Below, in pieces: positions 21,146 to 33,270 of a DNA stretch of 64,000 nucleotides. Within the stretch, counting starts at the first letter, position 1. Each line of letters begins with the position of its first letter. Below the pieces are notes generated by a model. The model worked only from the letters and a program-made list of their open reading frames with translations, did no database searches and was not told the DNA's origin. This DNA comes from Tricholomella constricta (lineage: Eukaryota; Basidiomycota; Agaricomycetes; Agaricales; Lyophyllaceae). The DNA lies in the NCBI GenBank assembly GCA_013368375.1, contig JAACJP010000003.1, positions 124,001 through 188,000 of the forward strand, in the 5' to 3' direction. Made by a program: the position numbers and the translations under genes.

Positions 21146-22209
21146 ACGACGGAAAGCTATAGATCAAAGCGAAGAGATGCAAGGGTTCTAGCAGTGGAGG
21201 AAAGAAAAGCGCATGAACTGTGGTTGTAAAAAAGTGTTTCAGTAGATTTTAGGGGCTGACAGGAATTTTTTCCATGGACGTTCTAAATCGACCATCAGGC
21301 GGAATCACGATACTCCTTTCGTGGAGCATGATAAAAGGAGAGAGACAATTGACTGCGGCTTGAACAGGACCAGTGCTTCTGAGAGGTCGATCCCTGACGT
21401 TTGCGTGCCTCGTTCAAGGACTGTGGTTGACGTCTGGCCGTTAGATCACAGACATTGAGTGGGATGTGCGCCCTCGTAAGATGATACCCTGACACACCGT
21501 ACGCGTTTCGGTATTGGAGGCGGGGAAAAGGGAAGGCGTTCGCCGCACGACTAGTCATCTAGAGAACGACAAGGCTCAGGACATGATCTAGTAAGTCCTC
21601 GGGGCGGTCAATGTATAGGGGCCCTCCTCAACAGAACCACTGGCGACGATCCAGCGGAGGTCCAAGCCGGGAGAGTCGCCTGGGAGCGATTTCTTCGGTG
21701 TAGCAAGTGATCAACTTGATCTGCGCCACATACAAGATGTTTCATGCAGATGTGACCACACCAAAAAAGGCGGGTGTCACCAAGATCAAGGCTGTCGAAT
21801 GATGAAATTGGCCAGACATTATTTCTTTCTTCCACGCCGGCCATGTAAGGCAGCACCTTCAATCCACAAAATGCCCGGCAATATTTGGCGTCGGATGTCT
21901 ACGTTGTATATAATATGTCATTGTCTTTTCATGGGACGACGGAAGGAATACACACGGTAAACGTAATCAATGCTCAGACCCATAATGCCATAGGTAGTGC
22001 ACTGTGAATATATATACATATCCGGCACAAAGCAAGCGATATAATCCAGTGCGTGGGTTGAGAGACATTCCGATAGCATCCCGCTTCCTGGCGGATATTC
22101 GGCGGAGAGCTGCATCACAACAACGGGAAAGTCGCGAAATGGATGGTGGATGGGGCACACGGGATCACGTCATACCTTAGAACCTAGTGAACCGTCAGAC
22201 TTATTCCGT
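21146..22209. other. Intergenic, no supported gene
   Basis: Several short open frames on the minus strand (21295-21558, 21608-21862, 21918-22160) have no motifs. The interval holds the upstream region of the C2H2 gene and the 3' flank of the F-box gene. Confidence 0.5.
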
Positions 22210-23125
22210 TCAAAGGAGATCGAAAAGAAAACGCTCACTTCGTTTCGCCTCAATAATCTCCTCCGCATACCTCCACTGACAAGTCTCACAATTCCCAGTC
22301 AACGATCCCTCCCAATTATCCAGCACATCCGAATCCGACAATATCGCAATCCTTCCATTCTCATCGTCGTCCAAACAAGCAAGCGCGCTCGACGCCGCAA
22401 AGATCGCTCTTTCACTAGGCACCAAACACAGCAGAACGCGCAGATGTCGGCATGCCTTAAGGACACAACGCAGTTGTTCAATCACCGTTCCGTCGTACCG
22501 GTCAATATCAAGGGCAAGGTGGGTCAACTTCGGAAGATGTTCGAACCGCGAGCCCACCAACGATATGGCCATCCACGGCCAATCAACTATTTCCAGATGC
22601 GTCACGCGCTCGAAGAACGGATGGGTGAAATCGAGGGTCCTTGTGCTACCGTACAAGCCGCGTGTGTTGACAGAGAGACGTTCGGGTCGCAGTGAAGCTA
22701 TCAACGAGAAGGGCGGCGGTCGTAAACGGCAGTCATTGATCCAGTAGGCCAGGTTGACCACACCCTGACAGGCGGTCAAGACGCGTAGCGCGTCGCCCTG
22801 ATGTATATCCCCAGGTATGCAGAGGGACTTGACGCTCGCGGCAAAAAAGCTCAAAGGTCGGGAATCAATCGCGTATAAAAAGCGCCGGCACATATCATTG
22901 CTGGACAGCGTGATTTTGTCGTACATGTAGCTCTCAATCCTGAGATAGCACAAGTCAGTTGGTTTCTTAAGGAAGAATTGAAACATACCAGGACTGCACG
23001 CGCCGCGATACCAGAGCCAGGACGACCGACATGCCAGGGTAAGACCTGGCTGCGATCTCGAATATATACCGCTCGAGCTCAGGAGGTAGAACTGGGTCGA
23101 GCCGGGCGTCGTAGTCGGAAATCAT
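22210..23125 (-). CDS. F-box-like/LRR agaricomycete protein
   Basis: Exon 1 (ATG 23125) encodes [46 protein letters not shown]. It joins across a short intron (donor GTATGT, acceptor TCAG, about 22986-22938) to [15 protein letters not shown] and then one long exon to the stop at 22210, about 290 residues. The [13 protein letters not shown] opening and W.E..Y.K join are characteristic of an abundant agaricomycete F-box-like family. The rest contains leucine-rich segments ([54 protein letters not shown]). Such proteins may act as substrate receptors for SCF ubiquitin ligases, but the substrate is unknown and F-box function is not proven for this family. Confidence 0.85.
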
Positions 23126-23407
23126 GGACCTCCACGACTTGCAAGTATAGTATCACTGTTAGAGAGTGTGACTGCGGATTAAGCCTTCTGGAGTGGCCTC
23201 TAAAAGTCCTAGCATCGACCAAGACCTGATATCGGCTCTGATCGAGATCGATGATCCAGGCAGGGAAATGCTAGAAATTTTGCAAAGAAACTTGGGACGT
23301 CGGTCGGTCGATAGCTTCCAGCACGCTTGTGCTTCATGTTCCCGGATTCGACGTGCACCAGTACGCTTACGTAACGTGCTCTGGTCTCATGCGTCCTTCT
23401 CCTCCTA

Positions 23408-23861
23408 TGGTGCCGGGCGCCTAGAGGCCGCTACTTTAGTACAAGCACCGAGCGGCCATTATTGCATAAGCATTTCTCACCCTTTTTCTTAGTTCTCTTA
23501 CAGAAATGCTTGAATTGATGAGAGGAACAAAACTGTAAAACGGTTTGTCAAAATTTTCAAAACTGACGGAGTTATAAAATTTGGTCCCTTCAGGTTGGCC
23601 ACATTACTATATATGGTCGGATTTGTCACTTAATAGTCACGCCCTGTGACATTCTGTCACCCCAGGTCACCACCTTCAAGCCGAAATAGACAGTGAGCAC
23701 ACAGACTTAAAGACATCAAAAATGTAAATTTGGAGGTGCCAGCATATCCTGATTAACCTCCTTAGACAACTTCGTGAAAATCCTAAAGAATTTTTTTTGT
23801 TGGTCGCCCACCCCAAGTTGGCCGCTGTACAAAAGTAGCGGCCTCTAGGCGCCCGGCACCA
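23408..23861. mobile_element. MITE with 36-bp terminal inverted repeats and TA target duplication
   Basis: The left end (TGGTGCCGGGCGCCTAG..., 23408-23443) and the right end (reverse complement, 23826-23861) match over 36 bp with one mismatch (A versus T near TTTAGTACA/TTTTGTACA). Both ends are flanked by TA (23406-23407 and 23862-23863), the duplication expected of Tc1/mariner-type transposition. The 454-bp body has no transposase frame and is AT-rich, with several GTCAC motifs. It is therefore a non-autonomous element. The high TIR identity implies a fairly recent insertion. Confidence 0.85.
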
Positions 23862-23873
23862 TACCTTTTTTAA

Positions 23874-24879
23874 ATGTCCCTCACCACCGTTCTGAGCAAT
23901 GGAAAGCAAAAATATATCCTGGCTCTAAAATATAGACGTTACTCGACGGCAAAGCTTTTCGGGAACTCTGGTGCTGCCCAATTTATAGCAGCCGCAGGCT
24001 CAGTGGCCTCCATCCCGAAGCTTCATGGATTACCGGAGGTGCGTCACTCTTTAACCCCCTCATGGTCAGTAAACTCATATATCTTACAAGGTGATCGTTA
24101 CAGGTATGTGTGAACGTGAACATCGAAACCGGGACAATACATTCAACCATAAATATTAAAATACGAATGAAGGCCGTGCCAACTCGGGCAAGTCGACGTT
24201 GTTCAACGCGGTCCTGGGTCGCAAAAACCTTTTGTACACGAGTAAAAAGGCTGTGAGTTCTGTCTGATGTACTCATATATTGTCCTCACTCATTGCAAGC
24301 CCTCCAGGGACGCACGCGCGAGCTCAACTTTTACCGCGTAGGGTCCGAACCCGGGAAACTCATCCTCGTCGATGCGCCGGGTTACGGTGCCCGAGGCCGA
24401 CCAGAATGGGGTAACATGTTCGACACGTACCTCGAGACCCGTAAAGCGTGCGTCTCCTCCCCCTCCCTCCCTCCTTCCTCCCTCAACCACCTCCCCAACT
24501 CCCAACTCACGAAACCCTCTCTCTCCAAAACCAAACCAAAAATATACACATATAATGCAGACTCCGCAGGGTCTACATCCTCTTCAACGCCAAACACCCT
24601 CTGAACGAATCCGACACCCAGATGCTCGCGCACATCTCCTCCAAGCTCATATCGGACCGGGGGACGCAGCCTTTCACCCTCCAGGCCGTCATCACAAAGG
24701 CCGACTGTATCCCGAGCGACAAGGTTTCAGAGACTATCACGAAGCTGCGAAAAGACATATGGGAGGCGGCGCCCCTCTGCCTGCCTCCCATCATCACCAG
24801 CGCGACCATGAACCCCCCGTTTGGGATCGAGAAGGTGCAGGCTAATATCGCGGAGGCGTGTGGGTTGCTGGCGCAGTGA
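23874..24879 (+). CDS. EngB/YihA-type GTPase, probably mitochondrial
   Basis: EngB-family GTPases assist large-subunit ribosome assembly. Visible motifs: LPEV before the P-loop, GRANSGKSTLFNAVLGRKNLLYTSKKA (G1), PGRTRELNFYRVG (G2 region), LILVDAPGYGARGRPEWGN (G3, DAPGYG), VYILFNAKHPLNESDTQML, AVITKADCI (G4 TKAD) and IITSATMNPPFG (G5). The stop is at 24879. The proposed first exon, MSLTTVLSNGKQKYILALKYRRYSTAKLF, is basic and fits a mitochondrial leader. Introns lie near 24039-24103, 24250-24300 and 24449-24568. The join between LPE|V and the P-loop is unresolved: with canonical GT/AG sites the reading frames before and after differ by one base. The start lies 12 bp from a MITE end, so its promoter may have been moved or replaced. 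Confidence 0.75.
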
Positions 24880-26126
24880 CGAGTGACAATGGATTCAGGT
24901 TCAGACCTTGGGCGGTGCCGAAGGATTGGGGGGTGGGGGGGGGGGGGATATAAGGTCTAAATCCACCAATCTGGGTCGGTTTAACGAGCCGTTACATCTG
25001 TGATGGTGCGTCCTTACGACAGCTCCTGAAACCTGCCACTGTTGTGATCGCCGGGTAACCGGGACGAAGGACAGCAGCGATAATCGAATGCTACAATCGC
25101 AACACCTCGAGGGCTTGGCCGCTCGAGTGCTTTCGACTGACTAATACTCCCTTACTTACTTACGCCTGGTCGTAACGGGTAGCCGTTGCCGTTGCAAATA
25201 CACTTATTGTCGCCGCGTCGATGCCCCTCCGAATGATATCTCCAGTATCATCTATCGCCAGGGGCTTAATTGACTGCGACGAAATGGGGAGCGCCGGAGA
25301 TGCGTGTCTTCCAAGCCGTATTCTTTTGACATCAATCGATTCGATACTCAGCTCCAAGCAGCATGGGGTTAATTAAGATCGGAGAGGTCAGTTAAGGACC
25401 ACAAAGATGAGAGTGATGTATATATGCCATGATGCGAGAGATTTAGTCGATATTGAGCTTTCTTTCGGGGAGAGGATCCTTTAGTTGGCTCAATGAAGTT
25501 CTCCAAAGGGAACAGCACCTCATCTCGTCGAGAGGGGGAGGGAGGATTGAATATGAAAGATACAGCCCTAAAAACCCTGTTCAGGAATCTACAAAGCGCC
25601 TACTACTTACCCAAACGAGGTGACTTATGTCCGGCATTTATTCGTTTTGCCGGGAAGAGTGATTGACTCGGATGGCTTGCTGTGCTTGGGCTCCTTGCAT
25701 GAGTATGTATGTACGATCTGGGGTTTCGATTCGAGGCAAGCTCGAGGTGGTCACGTAGCGATGTTCAGAGGTAAAACCAGGGTCCTTGTGATGAAAAGTT
25801 CGACTCTCAGGGCGGAAGTGGTCATACTTTGCTCGCATGCATGTCACGGTGTGGTGTTCTGAATTCTAGTACTTAATGTAAGGCGGGCATTGAAAGTGAC
25901 GCAAATGATACAAAGAGGACTACACAAAGGTCCACTATATGATATCGATGATAGAAGGCCACATGCTAAGTCGTGCAGTGAGAAAGAGAACCTAGCACTG
26001 TTGACACAGAACAAGTACTTACCTAAGGAGACCAGTGAGCACCTGCATGACTGCAAGCAAAAACGGGATCCATCTGACATGACCGTCGAGTTTTGAATGC
26101 AAGTGCACAGAGGTTTAAATTGAAGC
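24880..26126. other. Intergenic, poly-G tract, no supported gene
   Basis: A G-tract lies at about 24931-24948, just downstream of the EngB stop. Two short TTAC repeats are near 25150. Open frames on both strands (25620-25862 and others) have no recognisable content. Confidence 0.5.
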
Positions 26127-26684
26127 TCACGTCGACATGTTAAAATTCGCTGCCTTGTACAGCCCAAACACCGAGAACCCCAGGACAGCTGAGCCCACGA
26201 CAGCTCCAGCAACGCCCAACGCCATAAACGTAAGAAACACGAGAAGGGCGAACGCGAGCCTCGACCGGCGTTCGTTTTCTTTTGGAAGTTTGGAGGAGCG
26301 ACGATGCATCTCTGGTGTTTTAAGCGGAGAAGGTATTGGGTATAGTTGGTAGGATGCGCCATGATAGGGTTGGTCAAAGCGAGGGGAAGGCGGGAAGTTT
26401 AGATTCCAAAACGCATAAGTTCCGCAGATGATGAAGACGGGGGTGTAGAGCGCGAGTGTCCAAAACAGGGTAAATCGAAATACATCTGAGTGTTTTTCAT
26501 ATGCATCAAAGGCAAAGGCGTCAGAGAGCCTGCAGCTAAAAGGGTTTTTTCTTTGTACAGACGGACCTCTTGCGTGATAAAGATATGCGCCTCCAGCTTG
26601 AGTCGCGTTTCGGTGCTCTATATGCAGAATCTCGAGACCAGGATTGTAAAGTGAAGGCCAGTTGGGTGCGCGGCTAGTTGACAT
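26127..26684 (-). CDS. TMEM170-like membrane protein
   Basis: An intronless 185-residue protein from ATG 26684 (MSTSRAPNWPSLYNPGLEILH) to the stop at 26127. Three hydrophobic segments are visible: VFRFTLFWTLALYTPVFIICG, LAFALLVFLTFMALG and VAGAVVGSAVLGFSVFGLY, separated by a hydrophilic loop with basic clusters (RRSSKLPKENERRSR). The FW..L.YTP.F...G segment and the final GLYKAANF resemble the TMEM170 family, small proteins linked in animals to ER sheet and nuclear-pore organisation. No targeting signal is evident at the N terminus. Function in fungi is inferred only from the family. Confidence 0.75.
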   Translation of the reverse strand: MSTSRAPNWPSLYNPGLEILHIEHRNATQAGGAYLYHARGPSVQRKNPFSCRLSDAFAFDAYEKHSDVFRFTLFWTLALYTPVFIICGTYAFWNLNFPPSPRFDQPYHGASYQLYPIPSPLKTPEMHRRSSKLPKENERRSRLAFALLVFLTFMALGVAGAVVGSAVLGFSVFGLYKAANFNMST

Positions 26685-28203
26685 GGCTTATGTGTCGTCA
26701 GTTGTCGTATTATGCAGAAGACTTGAGAACATCTTTTAGATGAGCAAGGTGACTTCAAAACATTAGGCCGAGTCGGTCATTGTCAAGGGGTTCGAGGGCA
26801 GACATCGGAAAGTCGAGATCGGTAACGCGTTTACTTACCTAATGTCACCGCTCTCCCGGGCCGCGCAGTGCAAATTTGCACTGAGTTCCGCTATGCTCAG
26901 AGGTTCAAGTTCTCTTCTCAGGCTTAGTGGACTTACTTACTTGCAGATTGCTTTCTTTGAACCAACCCGATAAGCCATAATGCGTTTGCCTTTATCTTCG
27001 GGATGTGGCCACGCTAGATCTACAAGCTCGATCTCGGTCTGCCCCTACACCTGACCTGACCTGTCTGTACAACTATTGGCCGGGCCATTCTGGACTCCTC
27101 CACCACTAGGGGCTAACTGACAATCGGAAGTGCTATTGTATGAGTCGTTCTGAGTCGTCGCCCGCGCCATCACCATCATCAGTGTCAATGTCATGGCACC
27201 ATGCATGCGTAATACGTATGCCTACGCCTAATCTCCCAGCCACCCTTCAAGTTCTGCAGGTCTCTATCACGGTTCTTTAGCGCGCTAAGCTGGAAATGAC
27301 GACGGTCTCTTTTTGGAGCAACTCGGCTTTTTTTTTTTTCCTTCTCGCTTTTAGTCCATTCATCGCGGCGCCTGGCGTAGGGACACTTGTACAAACTTTA
27401 CAGGATAGGAGACCCCTCTTGAGCTTCTTCTGGCTGATATGTATGATCCCCTCAGCTCAGCCAGGATGAGAATCAAACATACGACTCTCTCGTAGTCCGA
27501 GGCTGCCTGTGGAGCTCCACAGGGGTTTCCCACCACTTAGTACTTACAGGCGGAGTGACAGGGCTCGGCGCATCGTACCGTGATGCTCAGGCTTCTACCC
27601 GCATCGCTAAGCGGTAGAGCCTCTCCGTCAGCGTTTGATGTTCATAGTTTATTTACATCTTACAGTACAATGCAAGAAAAATTCAATCATTCCTACGCCC
27701 CCCCGGGCCTTCTTCCATTCGATCCTGCCTGTCATCTACGTCTCGTCTTGAATGTCCGTCGCTCCGCCACAATCCATCCAGCCACCAAGAAAGAAACACC
27801 CCTCGTCGATCAATGACAAAACCCCCGGGTGTGTCGGCCACCCCGAACCGAAGCCAGCCGAGCTAGTTAGTAGAGACTAGAGGCTAGTAGAGCCTAGCTG
27901 CGGTATTCGTTTCCTGCATCACGATACCCGAGTCGACGACATCCGAGTCGACGACATCAGTTGCAACTCGAAACGCTGCCACTCGGAGTCGGTGCGGACC
28001 GGTCTTGGCCTCACGCTACGAATTTTTTTAGGACGATGAATGATTAAAGATTCCTCGGCCTCCACAAAAAAAAAAGCGGGACGAGTGATTTGAACTGTCG
28101 CTGTCACTGTCAGTTTCAAGTTATCGGTCGGTCGCTCCTGGTACCTCCCTCGTGAATCAAATCAACCACAGGCGGCTGACAAGGGTTACCCGCCAGCCAT
28201 TCC

Positions 28204-28245
28204 AGGCTCAGGCTCAGGCTCGGGCTCGGGCCCGGGCCCGGGCGC
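28204..28245. repeat. GC-rich hexanucleotide ladder
   Basis: CAGGCT, then CGGGCT, then CGGGCC units follow one another, so the unit changes stepwise along the array. The result is a GC-rich, partly palindromic block. Confidence 0.7.
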
Positions 28246-28503
28246 CACATAGATTTCGAATACGATTTTTCGGGGTGTCATCTGCGTTATAAATGGTTCA
28301 CTGGCAACGTAAGGACAAGGTCGATCACTAGTAAAGTACTAAAAAAACGGATACAAGGAGTGTATTGCCAGGTAAGCTGGTCCTGATACAATGTTCTACA
28401 TACTGTGTACAGCGTACAATGATTGTAAGGTCGTAGTAAGTAACAGTAACAGTAACAGTAGTAGTAGTAAAACAAGAGTCAGGATATAATTACTGTCCAT
28501 AAA

Positions 28504-28547
28504 TGAGCGAGCGAGCGAGTGAATGAGTGAGTGAGTGAGTGAGTGTA
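28504..28547. repeat. Tetranucleotide microsatellite (GAGC/GAGT)n
   Basis: A GAGC run passes into a GAGT run (gagcgagcgagcgagt, then gagtgagtgagt). AACAGT and AGT repeats lie about 50 bp upstream. Confidence 0.85.
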
Positions 28548-29013
28548 TACGAATACTAATACTTGGGGGGCGTACATACAACAAGAGGTATATACAGTAC
28601 AGCATCGCCTTCAACTGGGGGAGATGGGGGAGAAGATATGGATATGGAAGTGGATAAATACAAAGTACATTGTACAGTCCGTCACGCCCGACCCGAACGT
28701 CGGAGCACGATAATAAAATATAGAAATAATAACGATGAAAGGTATCGGGCGCGACGGCGGTATACAAAAGGAATAGAAGAAAAAAGAAAAAGAGAAAAGA
28801 GAAAAGAGGAAAGAGAAAAGGGAGAATACATACACAATATTTACGAACAAAGGGACCGGATAGATTTAATTTCGTGTGTGTGGTGTGTGGTCTATGGGTC
28901 TATAGCCCAGGGCAAGCAAGCCATGGAGTAGTTAGTGTGTTCTGCAAACGGGACATGAGCATGAGCCACCGTATAATATACGGTCAAAGAGGGTTGAAGA
29001 AAACAAGCACTTA

Positions 29014-30626
29014 CTACAAGTTATAAGCCAAATTCAAATAAAGCGAATGCGTAGCCGTCATCCAATTCCTTCCCAACTCCACATGGTCCGTCCCCGTCCC
29101 CGTCTCGCCCACGCCCAAGAAATCAAACGGCGGCTCATGATGCGCCGCCGCCGCCGCCGCCGCCACATTGATCCCGCACTGGTCGTACCAGACATGATTG
29201 TCAGGCTGGCCGGGGACGCTGAGCATGGTATTGATAGTGTCCAGCAGAAGCGGGCGCTGGGCGTACACGGGGATGCCGGGCCCCATGTGCGGGTCACCAG
29301 CGTGTAGGAGGTGGGAGGGGATGGGGTCGGGGTAGGGTTCGGACTTGCAGCTGGCGGAAGGAGAAGCGGGGCTGGTGAATTTGTAGGAGACGCCGAAGAG
29401 GACGGCTTCTTGGATGGTCTGTCCGGCGTCGATGGAAGCTACTTTCATCACGTCCTGGGTGATGGTGTAGCGGGATAGGTCTGGGGAAAAAAAAGAGGGC
29501 GTTATTTAGTAAGAGGGAAGAGCGAATGGGTACGGAGGCGCTTACCATTGATATGGCACAGGGTGCTCCAGTACTGGGGGACCAATTTAGTGCCGTATTG
29601 GACATTCCCGTTTTGATCGATGTCGGGGAGGAGCTCGAGGTCTGTAGTCTCGTGGTGGAGGAGGGTGTCATCGAGGAAGACACAGAAAACAGAATGGACC
29701 GCGTCCGGAAGGACATTGGCGCACAAGATCTTCACCGAAGGAACGGGGCTGCCACTAGATCCTGAGTGGGCAAGGCGAACGTTGCGTTGGCCGTGGTTGA
29801 GAGAAGGGTAAGGACCGTCGGTGGGAAAGTTGAATTCCACAAGGTAATTAGGTTCTGATGTGTGAGAAGATAGAGCACCCAGAAAGGCATCAATTCGGGT
29901 TGGCGAGGCGACCTCGATGAGAACGGTCGGCGGGGAAGCCATGGAGTCGCTAAAGGCCCCGGCGGCAGTCACGGGAGAGGATAGATTCAGGCTACGTTGA
30001 AAAAGGTCGGGGAACTCGGCCGTGAAAGGTGACGAGGCCGGAGTCGTCGAAGTCGAGGAGCTGGAAAGAGAGGGAGTCGGAGACTCGGACCTGTTCGACC
30101 GGAGAGATGGAGTCTGATTCTCGGGAGGAAACTCGCGCCGAGACAGAAGCTTCAGCACTGCGATTTTCTTTTGGTAAGCGAGGAGTTCAAGGAGTAGAAT
30201 GATGATGAATACCTTTCTCTTCCTGGCAGGTATCTCGAAGCTGTTGAAGACGACTACCAACCTGTTTGGGGGTCCTCAATTTACCCGTGATCTTGAAGAT
30301 GTGGTCGGAGATGAAACGGTTACGCTTGGGGAATCGACGCAGGAGGCGGGGATCCCCCGAGGACGCGGGGCGGTATTTCTCGAGGGCTGTGGCGAAGATG
30401 GGCTGAGCTTCTGCGAACACGATCACTCCCGAGGAGACTCACCGTCGAAAAGAGCGGCCTCGATGTGCGACGGCCAGACAGCCTCGTTCTTGCCCTTGCT
30501 CGTTTTAAATGTTTTCCGGCCAGTCACAAAGGTGTGCGCCATGCCGGCCACCTGGGAAGTGGGAGCCTGATAAGACAAATCGCCGACATAAGAAGTCGAG
30601 ACAAAGATGCCTAGAGGGTTGCTCAT
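29014..30626 (-). CDS. TEA/ATTS-domain transcription factor (Tec1/AbaA-like)
   Basis: Start ATG 30626 (MSNPLGIFVSTSYVGDLSYQ). The TEA domain is split by an intron: EAVWPSHIEAALFDG | AQPIFATALEKYRPAS, then RFPKRNRFISDHIFKITGKLRT and PKQVGSRLQQLRDTC, the DNA-recognition helix. Later exons give a Ser/Pro-rich stretch, a conserved effector-like region (PPTVLIEVASPTRIDAFLG, NYLVEFNFPTDGPYPSLNH, VHSVFCVFLDDTLLHHETTDL, YWSTLCHINGK | DLSRYTITQDVMK) and a C-terminal exon with an alanine tract before HHEPPFDFLG, ending at 29014. TEA factors bind CATTCC-like elements; Tec1 and AbaA control filamentation and conidiation in other fungi. The target programme here is unknown. About 460 residues. Confidence 0.9.
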
Positions 30627-31500
30627 GCTGAGGCAAGGCTGGGGATAGATGTTTTGAGAGAGAGAGAGGTTTCTTGGGATGAACTTATAAACACAGCATC
30701 GGTAGAGCCCTTGAAGACGGTGAGTAAAATGTTCTCCGCTACTAACCGGGTGTGCGGAGGCTTCTGTGTTGATTTCGGCCTCCGAGATCTGGGTCGATGC
30801 ATACATGCCGGATTTGCGAGTTCTCCTCGCCTCTTTTGTGCAGTCTAAATCGGGACTAGAGTCGATTTGGCTCCGAGACTTGTTCGCAAATGTTGGGTTT
30901 GCTCCTTGCTCAGTGATGTGCTCGCCATCGACGAGTCAACAGACACAAGAAACTGAGACAGCAGGTCAGACACAGTTGCACCGAGACGAGAAATTCCAGT
31001 GTTCCACGGAAAACACTTGCTTTCTGGTGTCGAATCTCGATCCCCCTTGCGATCAGGCTTGGAGGAGTTGTACCTAAATTTGGCTTTCGCGGTTTCGACA
31101 GCGATAAAGCCTTTGACGGGAGATGATCGCACCTAAAGGTCTAAACCTCCACTCCGGTCAACGATATTATGGTTATATGATTTGTGAGATCCGATCTGTT
31201 CATGCAGGAACGAAAATTGGGGGTTCAAAACCAAAAGCCAAAAATAAAATATCTTGTTTACTGAGAGTACTGCAACTTTCGCGCTACCATCCTGTGGAAT
31301 TTCGGTTTCAGAGACCAGTGCTCGGCGAAAAAAAAAAAAGAAAGAAAAGGCTCCGATAGAAGCGTCGTCGGAGAAGTTGCACTGGTCGGGTATTGTCCTT
31401 TGTTAGGCACCCAAGTGGCCGACAATCAATCATAAACCTTCTTCTAACCGAATCTGACCATTTGAAATTCCGTGAAATTTGACTACCAGCAAGCATCACG
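30627..31500. other. Divergent promoter region between TEA gene and WD40 gene
   Basis: 874 bp separate the two divergent starts. Open frames here (30766-31077 and 30845-31132) have no motif. An A-tract sits at about 31329-31340. No gene is supported. Confidence 0.5.
30684..30691 (-). promoter_or_regulatory. Candidate TATA box for the TEA-domain gene
   Basis: TTTATAAG on the minus strand lies about 60 bp upstream of ATG 30626. Confidence 0.4.
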
Positions 31501-33067
<1,567 letters not shown>

Positions 33068-33270
33068 ACTCCCGCTCTGTGCTTTATCTTGCTCTCCATG
33101 TTCTTTTTCTTTAAATGTACTTTCTTGTAATACATTAGTTCTGGGCCCATTGGAAAAAACTCTTGTCATTGGATAGCAAGCAAAATGCAAAAACAAGTCG
33201 ATATTAGTTACAAAAAAATGCGACACATCTACGATGGGGAGGGGCTGAATGTGTAAAACACGACCGTGCG

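Larger units (their letters stand above)
26685..29013. other. 2.3-kb repeat-rich region without a supported gene
   Basis: No coding exon chain was found. Contents: an 18-bp palindrome (27506-27523), a doubled CCGAGTCGACGACAT (about 27928-27957), a GGCTCA/GGCTCG/GGGCCC hexamer ladder (28204-28245), AACAGT and AGT repeats (28441-28470), a GAGC/GAGT tetranucleotide tract (28504-28547) and a purine tract (about 28766-28826). One tRNA-like stretch near 27470-27510 fails the fold test. Confidence 0.55.

Noticed and set aside
27465..27523. tRNA-like stretch on the minus strand with a TTTGATTC box and a 4-bp anticodon-like stem
   Set aside because: The T-stem does not pair, position 33 is not T and no acceptor stem forms. 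The nearby palindrome (27506-27523) explains most of the apparent pairing.
28060..28110. Minus-strand GTTCAAATC followed by a T-run, resembling a tRNA 3' end and Pol III terminator
   Set aside because: The T-arm does not pair and no A box or cloverleaf is found upstream. The T-run is one of many homopolymers here.
28500..28560. GAGC/GAGT repeats considered as a CRISPR-like or telomeric array
   Set aside because: The units are only 4 bp without unique spacers, and the sequence does not match TTAGGG-type telomere repeats.
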